This document shows positions 1 through 8,094 of a DNA stretch of 64,000 nt, in pieces. The notes under the pieces were generated by a model. That model saw nothing but the letters and a program-made list of their open reading frames with translations, was not told the origin of the DNA and ran no database searches. The DNA is from Nitrospiraceae bacterium (GTDB lineage: Bacteria; Nitrospirota; Nitrospiria; Nitrospirales; UBA8639), in assembly GCA_020632595.1 (NCBI GenBank), contig JACKFF010000002.1, positions 62,001 through 126,000 of the forward strand, in the 5' to 3' direction. The first letter of the stretch is position 1, and each line of letters begins with the position of its first letter. The position numbers were made by a program, and so were the translations under genes.

Positions 1-1
1 C

Positions 2-118
2 TCTAAGACCCGCAGGCTATTGGGATATGATCCGCAAACCTCCGTGCCGGAGGGAGTCGGTAAATTTTGGGTCTGGTATCAATCGGAAATTTTACAGAAT
101 CCAGCCTTAAAGCTCTGA
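2..118 (+). CDS. C-terminal end of an NAD-dependent sugar epimerase/dehydratase (partial)
   Basis: An open frame enters from the left edge and stops at TGA 116-118, giving 38 residues. The peptide contains LLGYDPQTSVPEGVGKF followed by a WY pair, which matches the usual tail of extended short-chain dehydrogenase/reductase sugar epimerases, where a 'LGY.P.T...EG' segment precedes the last helix. Such enzymes convert nucleotide sugars for cell-surface polysaccharides. The Rossmann domain and catalytic YxxxK lie outside the window, so substrate cannot be judged. A strong terminator follows, so this is probably the last gene of its operon. Confidence 0.6.
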   Translation, partial: SKTRRLLGYDPQTSVPEGVGKFWVWYQSEILQNPALKL

Positions 119-174
119 CCTCGAATTTCTTATCCCATCGTTATTGCTTCTCAATCGTTCAGGATCTGCCCTTA

Positions 175-208
175 TTCCCCCGGTCCAGCCGGACCGGGGA
201 ATTTGTTT
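175..208 (+). terminator. Intrinsic terminator after the epimerase
   Basis: CCCCGGTCC and GGACCGGGG form a perfect 9-bp stem with an AGCC loop, followed by a T-rich stretch (ATTTGTTTTC). It lies about 60 bases after the epimerase stop. The T tract is interrupted. Confidence 0.7.
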
Positions 209-513
209 TCTAATTCTTTCTTCAGAACGAGCGAGGGACGCTTTGTTCCTGTTTTATACATGTTGTGGTGGTGGATCTTCTGCGTGGTGCTTTCGGTACA
301 GGGCTCAATAGAGGGCCTTATCCCCTGTGATTGATATACGGATCCTTAACTTTTTTGCAAAGCAACCGATAAGGATTGGCACGTGTCTATTGCGGAAGAA
401 TGAACAAGATTTAAGCCGATTTCTTCAGAAATCATTCCGTATAGGAGGTTGACGAATTAATCTTCCCCCTAACCTCATGATACACACAGTCACCATTGCA
501 CCAGGAGGATCTC
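209..513. other. Intergenic leader before the Pal-like gene
   Basis: No coding frame on either strand looks real here. The stretch must hold the promoter of the following lipoprotein gene, but I could not single out a convincing -35/-10 pair. The AGGAGG at 503-508 is the ribosome binding site for the ATG at 514. Confidence 0.4.
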
Positions 514-1590
514 ATGTGGGTATGTCCAAATTCTAGCAAAATAATAATCGTTGTCATGCTGGGGGTCCTTATGGCTTCGGGATGTAGTAGCCATTCGGTC
601 CGGACCGGGGCCAACTCGGAAGGTGATGGGATGGCTTCAAATGAAGATGGAAATGCAGTCGATCCCAAAAGAAATATGGGCCAGGCCAACGGGTCAGTTG
701 CGGGAAGTGGAAGAAATGGTGGGTTGGTCAATGGAGACAAAGCTTCTCAGTATGTAAATGGTTCCAATTCTCAAGACAGAGCCAATGGGGTGGATCCTAA
801 GTCGAATCCAGGGACAATTCGTGGGGAGGAAGGGACCTTGGGTCAGGTTAGCTCAAACTATGGGCACCAATACCCCGGTGTGGATGGATCTGGCCCTAAT
901 CATGGACCTGTGTCTGGATTTGAAAATGGAACAGCTTCCAGTCAAAATCCTGACCCAGAAGCTTGGGCAAATGCCTATTTGGGAAACGGCAAGAATAGCC
1001 GGGATTTTTATGGGGATCCGTCAAAGTCCGCGGCTCTCAATGATGACTCTTCTCAAGGAGGAGTGAATCCTGCCACCTGGGCTGAAACCTATAAGAAGGA
1101 ACATGGCGGTCCCTCTCCGGAGTATGTCGATCCTGACTCAAACATTGCCAATGGCCATAGCCAGCGAGGGCGGGCCTCAGTGGGAATTGGGAGAACCGAT
1201 ACGAATGGTTCGATATTTGAGTCGAATTTTAGTGGTTCCATGGGTGTCCAACACGGGCAGGTGCAGGATATTTACTTTGCTTTTGACAGTTGGAATATTT
1301 CCAGCAGTGCGGCTAAGTATCTTGAAGAAGGAGCGCAATGGTTACAAGCCAATCCTGGAAAGGCCTTGACGATTGAGGGGCACTGCGACCAAAGGGGAAC
1401 ACAGGATTATAATCTGGTGCTCGGTCAAAAGCGGGCCGATGCGGCACGGGAGTATTTAGTGAATCTTGGTGTGCAACCGGACCGGATTAAGATTGTTTCC
1501 TACGGCAAAGAGCGACCATTTTGTCAAAACGACAGTGAAGATTGTTTCCAGGAGAATCGGCGGAATCATATGGTTGTTCGAGCCAATTAA
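514..1590 (+). CDS. pal: Peptidoglycan-associated (Pal/OmpA-family) lipoprotein
   Basis: Predicted outer-membrane lipoprotein that binds peptidoglycan through a C-terminal OmpA domain, as in the Tol-Pal system. From ATG 514 (358 aa) there is a hydrophobic signal ending in a lipobox ASGC, with the lipidated Cys at residue 24. A Gly/Asn/Ser-rich, low-complexity middle of about 200 residues follows, then an OmpA domain from about residue 248 with IYFAFDSWNIS, TIEGHCDQRGT and the NxxLGQKRA helix typical of Pal. The start is fixed by AGGAGG five bases upstream; a TTG at 496 is in frame but has no such site. The protein is about twice the length of E. coli Pal because of the Gly/Asn-rich spacer, and no tolB is adjacent. 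A perfect terminator follows. The family is secure; the pal symbol is less so. Confidence 0.8.
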   Translation: MWVCPNSSKIIIVVMLGVLMASGCSSHSVRTGANSEGDGMASNEDGNAVDPKRNMGQANGSVAGSGRNGGLVNGDKASQYVNGSNSQDRANGVDPKSNPGTIRGEEGTLGQVSSNYGHQYPGVDGSGPNHGPVSGFENGTASSQNPDPEAWANAYLGNGKNSRDFYGDPSKSAALNDDSSQGGVNPATWAETYKKEHGGPSPEYVDPDSNIANGHSQRGRASVGIGRTDTNGSIFESNFSGSMGVQHGQVQDIYFAFDSWNISSSAAKYLEEGAQWLQANPGKALTIEGHCDQRGTQDYNLVLGQKRADAAREYLVNLGVQPDRIKIVSYGKERPFCQNDSEDCFQENRRNHMVVRAN

Positions 1591-1627
1591 GAATTCGGCT
1601 TTCATAGGACCCGCAGTGGCCCTCGAT

Positions 1628-1664
1628 CAAGAGGATGCGAAGCATTCGCATCCTCTTGTTTTTT
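1628..1664 (+). terminator. Strong intrinsic terminator after the Pal-like gene
   Basis: A perfect 14-bp stem, CAAGAGGATGCGAA with TTCGCATCCTCTTG around a GCA loop, is followed by six Ts. It lies 38 bases after the stop codon. Confidence 0.92.
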
Positions 1665-1806
1665 GACCTGTACGTCGGTTACCAAAACAAAAGAAAAATG
1701 GAAATGGCTAGGAGATGCATGAGGTTATCCTCTACCAATGTTTCTGCCTGAAAATCTTGCACCGGTTTTTAAGGAGTGGTACAGTCTCGTCGCCAATTTG
1801 TGCGAT

Positions 1807-1895
1807 GCCGGAGTGGCGGAATAGGCAGACGCAAGGGACTTAAAATCCCTCGGGCTTACCAGCTCGTACCGGTTCGACCCCGGTCTCCGGCACCA
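1807..1895 (+). tRNA. tRNA-Leu (anticodon UAA)
   Basis: Full cloverleaf. The acceptor stem is GCCGGAG with CTCCGGC (1885-1891). The anticodon stem AGGGA/TCCCT encloses the loop CTTAAAA, giving anticodon TAA. A long variable arm is present, as expected for leucine tRNA, and the T arm contains GGTTCGACC. ACCA at 1892-1895 means CCA is encoded. A tyrosine-recombinase remnant lies about 110 bases downstream on the other strand. Confidence 0.96.
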
Positions 1896-2005
1896 ATTAA
1901 ATCAATAGCTTGGAGTGAGTTTTCTGGAGCAAGGGGGGGTTGAGAAGAGGTTTTTTGGGGGTAGTGTTAAATAGGTCAGCGGCCTGAAGGTCAGGCTCTT
2001 CTTTT

Positions 2006-2200
2006 TTATCTGGTTGAGTAGGCCGTTGTTTTATGACCGGAAATGTGCATGATCGTCAAATGATCGACGCCTTCCCGTCGCCAATTGGTGATGGCCGTAT
2101 GGCGAAAATCATGAGCCCGGAATGCCAGCATTCTGACAAGCAGTCTTGAATACCTCTCCGCTGCATCGAATTGACTATCTTCCCATAAGAATACCAGCGT
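2006..2200 (-). pseudogene. Tyrosine recombinase (phage-type integrase), C-terminal remnant
   Basis: Read on the minus strand, the sequence encodes AFRAHDFRHTAITNWRREG followed by an ISGHKT motif. These match the catalytic HxxR and the downstream His/Trp box of tyrosine recombinases. The frame stops at 2006-2008, where the last helix with the nucleophilic Tyr should follow, so the Tyr is missing. Upstream the frame dissolves with no start codon and no core-binding domain. Its position beside tRNA-Leu fits the relic of an integrative element that used the tRNA as attachment site. No second copy of the tRNA 3' end was noticed in the window. Confidence 0.78.
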
Positions 2201-2615
2201 TAAAATTTGTGGTTTGAAAAATCAGAGCGTTTAAGCTTGAAACGTCTTTGGCCTTTTGATCTGCTCGCCGCCGATTGTCTCCATCACAAAACCGTTTTTA
2301 GTTTTGACCTGTTGTTGCTTGCCTCCGATCGTATGCATGGTGAAATTTCGAGCGGTTGAGCTTGGTTCCAGTTGTTCCTTCCTACTAACTCCTTGACCCT
2401 CCCATTTATCCACGACAGGAAAAAGCATGTTTCCCCAGTCATTTTTTCAGTTTCATGAGTCGTCCCTTCTTTGTGTGTAAGTTGTTCCAGAAGAGTACTG
2501 ATACCGACCTCTAGTCTTAACGAGTAATTGTTAGGCCTATCCGGAATAGATTGAATATAACTCTACGCATTCAAACTTCCCATTTTGGTGCACTACAAAT
2601 TAAGAGGTAGGTTAT
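2201..2615. other. Non-coding stretch between the integrase relic and the first STAS gene
   Basis: One 65-codon minus-strand frame (2231-2428) contains two similar HTIGGKQ/ETIGGEQ segments but has no recognisable domain or ribosome binding site. It may be debris of the same element. The leader of the STAS gene, with AAGAGGTAGG just before ATG 2616, is at the right end. Confidence 0.35.
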
Positions 2616-2960
2616 ATGCTCCAAGTCTGCGAAAAACTGAATCACCAATCCACTGTTATCATTTTCACGGGACGGTTTGATCGACAATCAACCATTGGTA
2701 TCGGAGACCTGATCCTCGGCACCACAGGTATGAGATGTCAACACATTATTCTGGATTTCATGGGAATCACCGGGATAGATTCGGTGGGTCTCGGGCTCTT
2801 GTACCTCTGGTACCATAAACTAAGACCCCAACACATTGGACTAAGTATTGTGGGGCCTTCTCCCAGCGTCCGGGCTGCACTGGAAGGCTGTCACCTTCCC
2901 GACTGCGTTCCGGTCTATGCCTCTGAGCACGAGGCTGTCCGACAGGAAATCTATGGTTAG
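2616..2960 (+). CDS. STAS-domain protein (anti-sigma factor antagonist-like), copy 1
   Basis: Single STAS domain of 114 aa. Proteins of this family bind anti-sigma factors or sensor complexes and are switched by phosphorylation of a serine at the start of the second helix. The sequence shows the N-terminal strand with FTGRFD, the central strand HIILDFMGI, and the IDSVGLG loop with the candidate phospho-acceptor Ser56. No serine kinase, PP2C phosphatase or sigma factor gene is adjacent, so the partner is unknown. It is one of three STAS genes within 3 kb; a fourth is at 59.8 kb. The start is supported by AAGAGGTAGG upstream. Confidence 0.82.
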   Translation: MLQVCEKLNHQSTVIIFTGRFDRQSTIGIGDLILGTTGMRCQHIILDFMGITGIDSVGLGLLYLWYHKLRPQHIGLSIVGPSPSVRAALEGCHLPDCVPVYASEHEAVRQEIYG

Positions 2961-3452
2961 AATAACTCTGCTTTTTTCTTTAGGCATGAACCTGATCCTC
3001 TGCTTTTTGATCCCCTGGGGCGCTAGGATAAACCGTAAGTAAGCTTTGGATTTGTTTGAAGAAATATGTCGCCTTAGGACTGGCTCGGGTAGGGTATGTA
3101 TCATATGTCCAGGGTTTAGACTGTCACGAATCCCTATGGATAAATTTACAATAGATTCAGGATGTGATAGCCACCGAAGATGAATATATTCAGGGAGGAA
3201 GAAGTTTGTGGAAAGTTTTGAGCATGGCAGAACCGAGCTTCACCTTGGGTAGTAAATTTCGAGCTGTATATATTGGTTATGTGTTTTTTCATTTTCTCAC
3301 ATCAGCACTAACCTTTCCCTTACGGGCTTTCTCTCAAAGAAGCTATTTGACTGAATCTTTCCCAATCGAATGCTAAATTGCTCTGGTTTGTTTCCCTGAA
3401 GACCACAAAGATCGGTTGAGGGTATAGATCCTACCTTGAAGCTCTGCCGGAA
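2961..3452. other. Intergenic, nothing supportable
   Basis: Only short frames without recognisable motifs or good ribosome binding sites occur on either strand. Confidence 0.35.
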
Positions 3453-3653
3453 TTAACTAAGGGCAACAGCTAAGTCACGGTGGCAGTCGGAACATTTAGC
3501 CCCTTCTTTCGAGACCGCAACCAAACGAATGTAATGTGCACACCACATACAGTAAAGGTATCCTGGCCCATTGAATCGAAACGGATAAGTGGGGGAGAGC
3601 TTCCCCCAATTGACCGCTTCTATTGGACACCAGGAGTGTGGATGAGACTGCAT
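3453..3653 (-). CDS. Possible small cysteine-rich (zinc-ribbon-like) protein
   Basis: A 66-codon minus-strand frame ends with YCMWCAHYIRL and CSDCHRD, that is two CxxC pairs about 15 residues apart, a spacing able to bind zinc. No family is recognised. I chose ATG 3653; an in-frame TTG at 3674 is the only earlier start before a stop, and ribosome binding site support is weak for both. It lies 60 bases downstream of a well-initiated 26-aa minus-strand ORF, so the two could form a small operon. The paired cysteines are the main argument for coding. It could still be a chance frame. Confidence 0.42.
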   Translation of the reverse strand: MQSHPHSWCPIEAVNWGKLSPTYPFRFNGPGYLYCMWCAHYIRLVAVSKEGAKCSDCHRDLAVALS

Positions 3654-3713
3654 TGCCTGCACATCCTTTCTCAATAATTAGTTTTGATGATTACCCCTCT
3701 AAATGGAGTTTTG

Positions 3714-3794
3714 CTAACCACGGTACCAGTGAAGGGAGAAGACTCCCAAAAATGCGATAACCGTTTCGATAATCCATAATGTTGTCCAATCCAT
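3714..3794 (-). CDS. Possible 26-aa membrane microprotein
   Basis: The minus strand carries AAGGAGG seven bases before ATG (3794-3792). It opens a 26-residue peptide, MDWTTLWIIETVIAFLGVFS plus a short HWYRG tail, ending in TAG. The peptide is one hydrophobic helix with aromatic edges and a C-terminal basic residue, as in single-pass small membrane proteins. It lies just upstream of the cysteine-rich frame on the same strand. The near-ideal ribosome binding site and clean topology support expression. Its function is unknown, and chance cannot be excluded at this length. Confidence 0.45.
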   Translation of the reverse strand: MDWTTLWIIETVIAFLGVFSLHWYRG

Positions 3795-4680
3795 AATGGT
3801 GTCCTCCTTGTTCCTCCCTGGCCTCTTTTTGGTTCTTGGTTCATGTAAAAAGCAACCTTAATGCCATGCATTCCCGTGCATCCGGCCGACCGGCTTCCAG
3901 GCTACTAACTGGTTGTTTTATTGAAAGAAACAGGAAGATTGAAAAAGGGAATTTTCGATCTAACTATGCAGATCGAAGTATCGGAATTAATACAGACCGT
4001 ATCTTATTCACACAGGGAAGCTGGTCGGACTTTTGTGTTTTATGCATTTTAAAGATGAATGAGGGATATCTCTTATGCATGGCGATAAGATCATTAGTGA
4101 AAATGAACGCATTCTCCATTGATGTCATTCCAACTAAAGAATTTATCCCCAAAATCCAGGGAACGGGAAGTTTGCCAGGATCCTTTTCCCCTGCGGAATT
4201 CCGTCTGAAATATCACAGCAATTTAAGTGGGTAAGGGTCTCCTAATTTTTAGGATACGGGTTAAGAAAAGGGAGGCCCTCCTCCGGGTCTCTCAAAGAGA
4301 GAGGATGAAATTTAGTGGTTAATCGGTGTGAGAAGGGAGGGCAAAACGGATGAACCTGGGTGAGGGAAAATGAATTCTGAAAAACATGAAATCCAATGTA
4401 TTTATAGGAGGGGAAATAAATTACCTTTTTTGTCTTCCCTTGGGCTTCCCGACTATGAGCGCGTGCACCCCAGTCCTGTCATCGCCCTACTCGCCTGCGG
4501 GGGACCACCCATTATTCCACTTTCGCATTACCTTTAGGGCAGGAACCTGCACTGTCCTGGAGAATTCACATGGAACGTTTTTACCCATTGGGTAAGGTCT
4601 GCTTAACGGTTGGTAGGCGGTCGAGAGCCTTGCGTCATACTCGGTTCTATACACACCTGTTTTTTGAAGGAAATTTTGAT
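3795..4680. other. Gene-poor stretch
   Basis: About 0.9 kb with frames of up to 132 codons (3836-4234, plus) that show no domain, no ribosome binding site and an unlikely composition. I see no confident gene. Confidence 0.35.
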
Positions 4681-4758
4681 ATGAGAAATGCGGAGGCCGG
4701 AATATCCCCAACTGTGGGCGTGGCACATCTGTTGCTGATTATCTGGTTTGAAGGATAG
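4681..4758 (+). CDS. Possible 25-aa hydrophobic peptide
   Basis: ATG 4681 follows GAAGGAA by about eight bases and opens a 25-residue frame with a hydrophobic half (VGVAHLLLIIWF). It ends 53 bases before the second STAS gene. Evidence is limited to the start signal and hydrophobicity, and it may not be real. Confidence 0.22.
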   Translation: MRNAEAGISPTVGVAHLLLIIWFEG

Positions 4759-4811
4759 CAAAGCAGATGCTATTTAAAATGTGTCACGTATTATAAAGGA
4801 GGAGCAAGTGT

Positions 4812-5144
4812 ATGTTGGTACGAGCACGGTGGGAGAATGGAATAAGAATCTTGATGCTTTCTGGTCGATTCGATAAATTCGGACGGGTTCCGGTGGAAAC
4901 AGCGTTGGCAGCCGGAGAAGGACGATCTTGTCATCACGTCGTCATGGATTTTTCACGAGTATCTTCTATGGATAGTGCAGGCATTGGAAGATTGTTATTG
5001 CTCTATCATTCGCTTCGAAGGAAAGGCATAGCCTTGACGGTGATCAATCCAAAGCCCTCTGTTCGGACACTTTTGGATCTGGCGGGTTTAGCCACCATTA
5101 TTCCGATTATGCAGGAAAAGCCTGAAGTCCGATCGGTTGCCTGA
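4812..5144 (+). CDS. STAS-domain protein, copy 2
   Basis: Single STAS domain, 110 aa. It carries MLSGRFDKFG, the strand HHVVMDFS and the MDSAGIG loop with the conserved candidate phospho-serine at residue 55. AAAGGAGG lies nine bases upstream of the ATG. It is followed 68 bases later by STAS copy 3 on the same strand, so the two are probably cotranscribed. It resembles copy 1 more than the fourth copy at 59.8 kb (shared LLYLWYH/LLLLYH and GPSPSVR/NPKPSVR blocks), which suggests local duplication. The partner protein is not visible in the neighbourhood. Confidence 0.83.
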   Translation: MLVRARWENGIRILMLSGRFDKFGRVPVETALAAGEGRSCHHVVMDFSRVSSMDSAGIGRLLLLYHSLRRKGIALTVINPKPSVRTLLDLAGLATIIPIMQEKPEVRSVA

Positions 5145-5212
5145 TCTCCTGGAATGAGAACTGAATTTTTTAAGTTGCAGAAGAGGAAAACCGAAATGGA
5201 AATTATCAAGCC

Positions 5213-5599
5213 ATGATGTCCAGGATGCCTACCCAACCGACTCTCATTGATGATATGCATGTTATTACCTTCGGGACATGCTTTGACGGGGCAGCGGAAC
5301 CTGCTTTAGAGGCGGCAGTCTTACAAGTCCAGGAATTACAAGGCAAGCACATCATTCTGAATATGGAGTCCCTGGCCACCCTGAATAGTCGTGCCTTGGG
5401 CAAATTATTTCTCACCTATCATCACCTCAATCGGAAACACATTCGACTCAGTATGGTCAATCCAAAGCCGGCAGTCCGTGAAATGTTAACATTTGTCAAT
5501 TTTCCCCAGATCGTGCCTATCTATGATTCGGTTGATGCCGTGGTGGCCTCGGAGCAACGTCAGATGGAATCTTCAACTCTGTCACAACGACCGGGGTGA
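5213..5599 (+). CDS. STAS-domain protein, copy 3 (divergent loop)
   Basis: STAS-type protein of 128 aa. The phospho-site loop reads LNSRALG: the serine (residue 59) is kept, but the aspartate before it, present in the other copies, is asparagine, and a bulky Arg follows. It shares the YHHLN..IRLSMVNPKPAVR block with copies 1 and 2. The ATG at 5213 overlaps the stop of a 6-codon frame (ATG 5195, stop TGA 5213-5216), which may help initiation; otherwise the ribosome binding site is weak. An extra N-terminal stretch and a Ser/Gln-rich tail make it longer than its neighbours. Altered phosphorylation control is an inference from the Asp-to-Asn change. Confidence 0.75.
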   Translation: MMSRMPTQPTLIDDMHVITFGTCFDGAAEPALEAAVLQVQELQGKHIILNMESLATLNSRALGKLFLTYHHLNRKHIRLSMVNPKPAVREMLTFVNFPQIVPIYDSVDAVVASEQRQMESSTLSQRPG

Positions 5600-6136
5600 A
5601 AAAGGGTGGATGGGGGGCGAAGGTATCTCAGATGCAAATGGGTGTGCGGTAATTCAACGAGGGAATGAAGTGGCGGAACACTCGTTGGTCGAAAGCAGCG
5701 GTCTTTTCCCAATGGAGATGCGGCATGTCTGGTAAAAACAGGACAACTTGCCGTCGAATGGCCATGTCCATGCTTCGCTTTCATGAGTGTACGGACAGTG
5801 GGTTGCATGCTGCCATTTATTTGGGAGGACGAGCCAATCGCATTTCTGCACAACCTCTGGAGCCTGGGCCTTTAAGGTAGGCACGTCATGACCAAAACCC
5901 GACAGGTCAAAAAGCGGTTTTGCAATTTCTGAAGCGCATGACCGCCTCAAATATTTAAGGCGGACCTCCAGCCATCCCGACCATCGCCATATATTTTTCT
6001 AGCACTCCGCTTCACTTCATGGGGTTACAGTGGACATGGGAAGGTCGCTGACCCTGCATTGACTTCCATTTTCCTCCCTTCCTAGAATCGTCACCCTGGC
6101 GATTTGTCCAATTTTCCAAAAAGGAATCTCTGGCTC
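5600..6136. other. Intergenic region before potA
   Basis: No convincing gene on either strand. It contains a short inverted repeat, CCGCCT...AGGCGG, near 5942-5962, without a T tract. Confidence 0.35.
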
Positions 6137-7237
6137 GTGAAGGAAAGCGTAGTCCTTGAGAAGGTTATTAAAACTCATGGCTTCGTGAGGGCGGTGGATC
6201 ATGTTTCATTGTCTATCCAAAGCGGAGAGTTTTTTTCCATATTGGGGCCGAGTGGGTCGGGGAAAACCACAATCCTTCGATTAATTGCCGGATTAGATCG
6301 GCCCGATCAAGGAGCCATCGTGATTCAACAACGTGTCGTCACCCACGATCCCCCGCATAAGCGACCGGTAAATATGGTGTTTCAAAACTATGCGCTTTTC
6401 CCGCATCTGTCGGTGTTTGAGAATGTGGCTTTCGGTTTACGCATGAAAGGAGAAGGCCAGGCCAATATTCACAAGTCGGTGAGTCACATATTGGCTCTAG
6501 TGCGATTGCAAGGAAAGGAGAAGCGTCTTCCAGGACAATTGTCAGGAGGGGAGCAGCAACGGGTAGCGCTCGCACGAGCCTTAGTGAATCGCCCCGTGGT
6601 CCTGCTGTTGGATGAGCCCTTAGCTGCTTTGGACCAGCAGTTGCGTCAGGAGATGCAAGGAGAGCTGAAGCGCTTGCAGCGTGAGGTGCAATCGACATTT
6701 ATTTGCGTGACTCATCACCAGGATGAAGCACTCATGCTGTCTGATCGAATTGCGGTCATGCAGGCTGGGAAGGTGTTGCAAGTGGGTACGCCTCAGGAGA
6801 TCTATGATCGCCCCGTATCTTCGATGGTGGCTCAGTTTATCGGTCTTTCCAATGTCTTGTCCGGTACGATTGCCTCCTGTGAAGGTGGGTGGTGCCGGGT
6901 TGAACATGAAGTCTTGTCACCTGTTAAGGTCATATGTTCCCCGCATGATTCTTTTCAGGGGGCCGTCACGGTTATGGTTCGCCCGGAGCGGGTTCATGTG
7001 TCCTCCGACATGACCGCCAACGGATATGACAATAGACTTCAGGCGATTGTGCACCAAGTCGCCTTTTCCGGTAATGAAGTGGTCTATCATGTTCGGCTTC
7101 GAGACGAGGCGATCTGGATGGCTCGTGTGCCAATCGCCGAAGCGCAGGCCAGGCCATTGGCCGTTGGCCAGCCGGTGTATGTGCAATGGCGCGCACAGGA
7201 GGGACTGGTCTTGCCCGCCCATCCGGCACCATGCTGA
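6137..7237 (+). CDS. potA: Spermidine/putrescine ABC transporter, ATP-binding subunit
   Basis: Cytoplasmic ATPase that powers polyamine import with PotB and PotC. From GTG 6137 (366 aa) it shows Walker A GPSGSGKT (residues 37-44), the Q loop (FQNYALFPHL), signature LSGGEQQR, Walker B LLLDEPLAALD and a switch His in THHQDEA, then a C-terminal TOBE-type domain from about residue 260, as expected for PotA/PotG-type subunits. GTG 6137 was chosen because AGGA lies 11 bases upstream; a TTG at 6104 is also in frame but has no such site. Its stop overlaps the potB start by seven bases, so it is the first gene of a tight four-gene operon. Confidence 0.92.
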   Translation: MKESVVLEKVIKTHGFVRAVDHVSLSIQSGEFFSILGPSGSGKTTILRLIAGLDRPDQGAIVIQQRVVTHDPPHKRPVNMVFQNYALFPHLSVFENVAFGLRMKGEGQANIHKSVSHILALVRLQGKEKRLPGQLSGGEQQRVALARALVNRPVVLLLDEPLAALDQQLRQEMQGELKRLQREVQSTFICVTHHQDEALMLSDRIAVMQAGKVLQVGTPQEIYDRPVSSMVAQFIGLSNVLSGTIASCEGGWCRVEHEVLSPVKVICSPHDSFQGAVTVMVRPERVHVSSDMTANGYDNRLQAIVHQVAFSGNEVVYHVRLRDEAIWMARVPIAEAQARPLAVGQPVYVQWRAQEGLVLPAHPAPC

Positions 7238-8094
7238 ACTATCGTTTTGACACATCTTCCGCTTTTCCTGTCAAGCTGTCCCTCCTATCGGCAAGTCTTT
7301 TTTTAGGTCTGTTCTTTTTTCTCCCGCTGATATTGGTTTTTGGTGTAAGTCTGGCGAGTCGGGGAATGTATGGGGGAATTACCTGGATCCCCACCTGGGA
7401 AAATTATCAACGTGTCTTCGATCCACTCGTGGGGGTGATATTTTTCCGGTCTCTTTTCTTGGCGGGGTTGACGACTTTCATCTGTGCGGGGGTGGGGTTC
7501 CCCTTGGCGTATTGCCTGGCCAGGTCCTCCCGGCCCTGGCAACTCATATTGCTCACGCTTGTGATGATTCCCTTTTGGACGAATTTTTTGGTTCGCACCT
7601 ATGCCTGGGTGCTGATCCTTCGAGCGGACGGTATTCTGAATGGCCTGTTGATCCGGTTGGGATTGCTGAATGAGCCACTTTCCCTCTTATTCACCGATCT
7701 ATCGGTATTCCTGGGACTGGTGTATGGCTATCTGCCCTTTATGGTGCTTCCTCTGATGGCCGCCATAGAACGTATTCCTCCGCAATTGGAGGATGCGGCA
7801 TTTGACTTATATGCGTCCATGGGCGGGATGTTTCGACATGTGCTGCTTCCTCTCAGTACTCCGGGTTTTCTGGCCGGTGGGGTGTTGGTCTTTATTCCTT
7901 CCCTCGGGGCTTTTATTACGCCCTATCTATTGGGTGGAGGACAAAACATGATGCTGGGGACGTTCATCCAACAAGAATTCCTGGTCGCACGAGACTGGCC
8001 GTTTGGCTCCGCGCTTTCTTTTGGATTAATGGGAACGGTCCTTCTCCTCTGGTTTCTGTTGGGTCGTACGTCCGTTGAGAAGGATCCGTCATGA
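7231..8094 (+). CDS. potB: Polyamine ABC transporter permease PotB
   Basis: Inner-membrane permease of 287 aa with about six hydrophobic segments, beginning LSLLSASLFLGLFFFLPL. The cytoplasmic coupling loop carries AAIERIPPQLEDAAFDLYAS, the EAA motif of binding-protein-dependent permeases. The start ATG 7231 overlaps the last seven bases of potA, and the end overlaps the potC start by four bases (ATGA). Order and overlaps place it in the potABCD operon. Confidence 0.92.
   Translation: MLNYRFDTSSAFPVKLSLLSASLFLGLFFFLPLILVFGVSLASRGMYGGITWIPTWENYQRVFDPLVGVIFFRSLFLAGLTTFICAGVGFPLAYCLARSSRPWQLILLTLVMIPFWTNFLVRTYAWVLILRADGILNGLLIRLGLLNEPLSLLFTDLSVFLGLVYGYLPFMVLPLMAAIERIPPQLEDAAFDLYASMGGMFRHVLLPLSTPGFLAGGVLVFIPSLGAFITPYLLGGGQNMMLGTFIQQEFLVARDWPFGSALSFGLMGTVLLLWFLLGRTSVEKDPS

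Noticed and set aside
2231..2428. 65-codon minus frame beside the integrase relic
   Set aside because: No start signal or known motif; only two similar short segments, not enough to call a gene.
3836..4234. 132-codon plus frame between STAS copies 1 and 2
   Set aside because: No ribosome binding site, no domain and unlikely residue composition.
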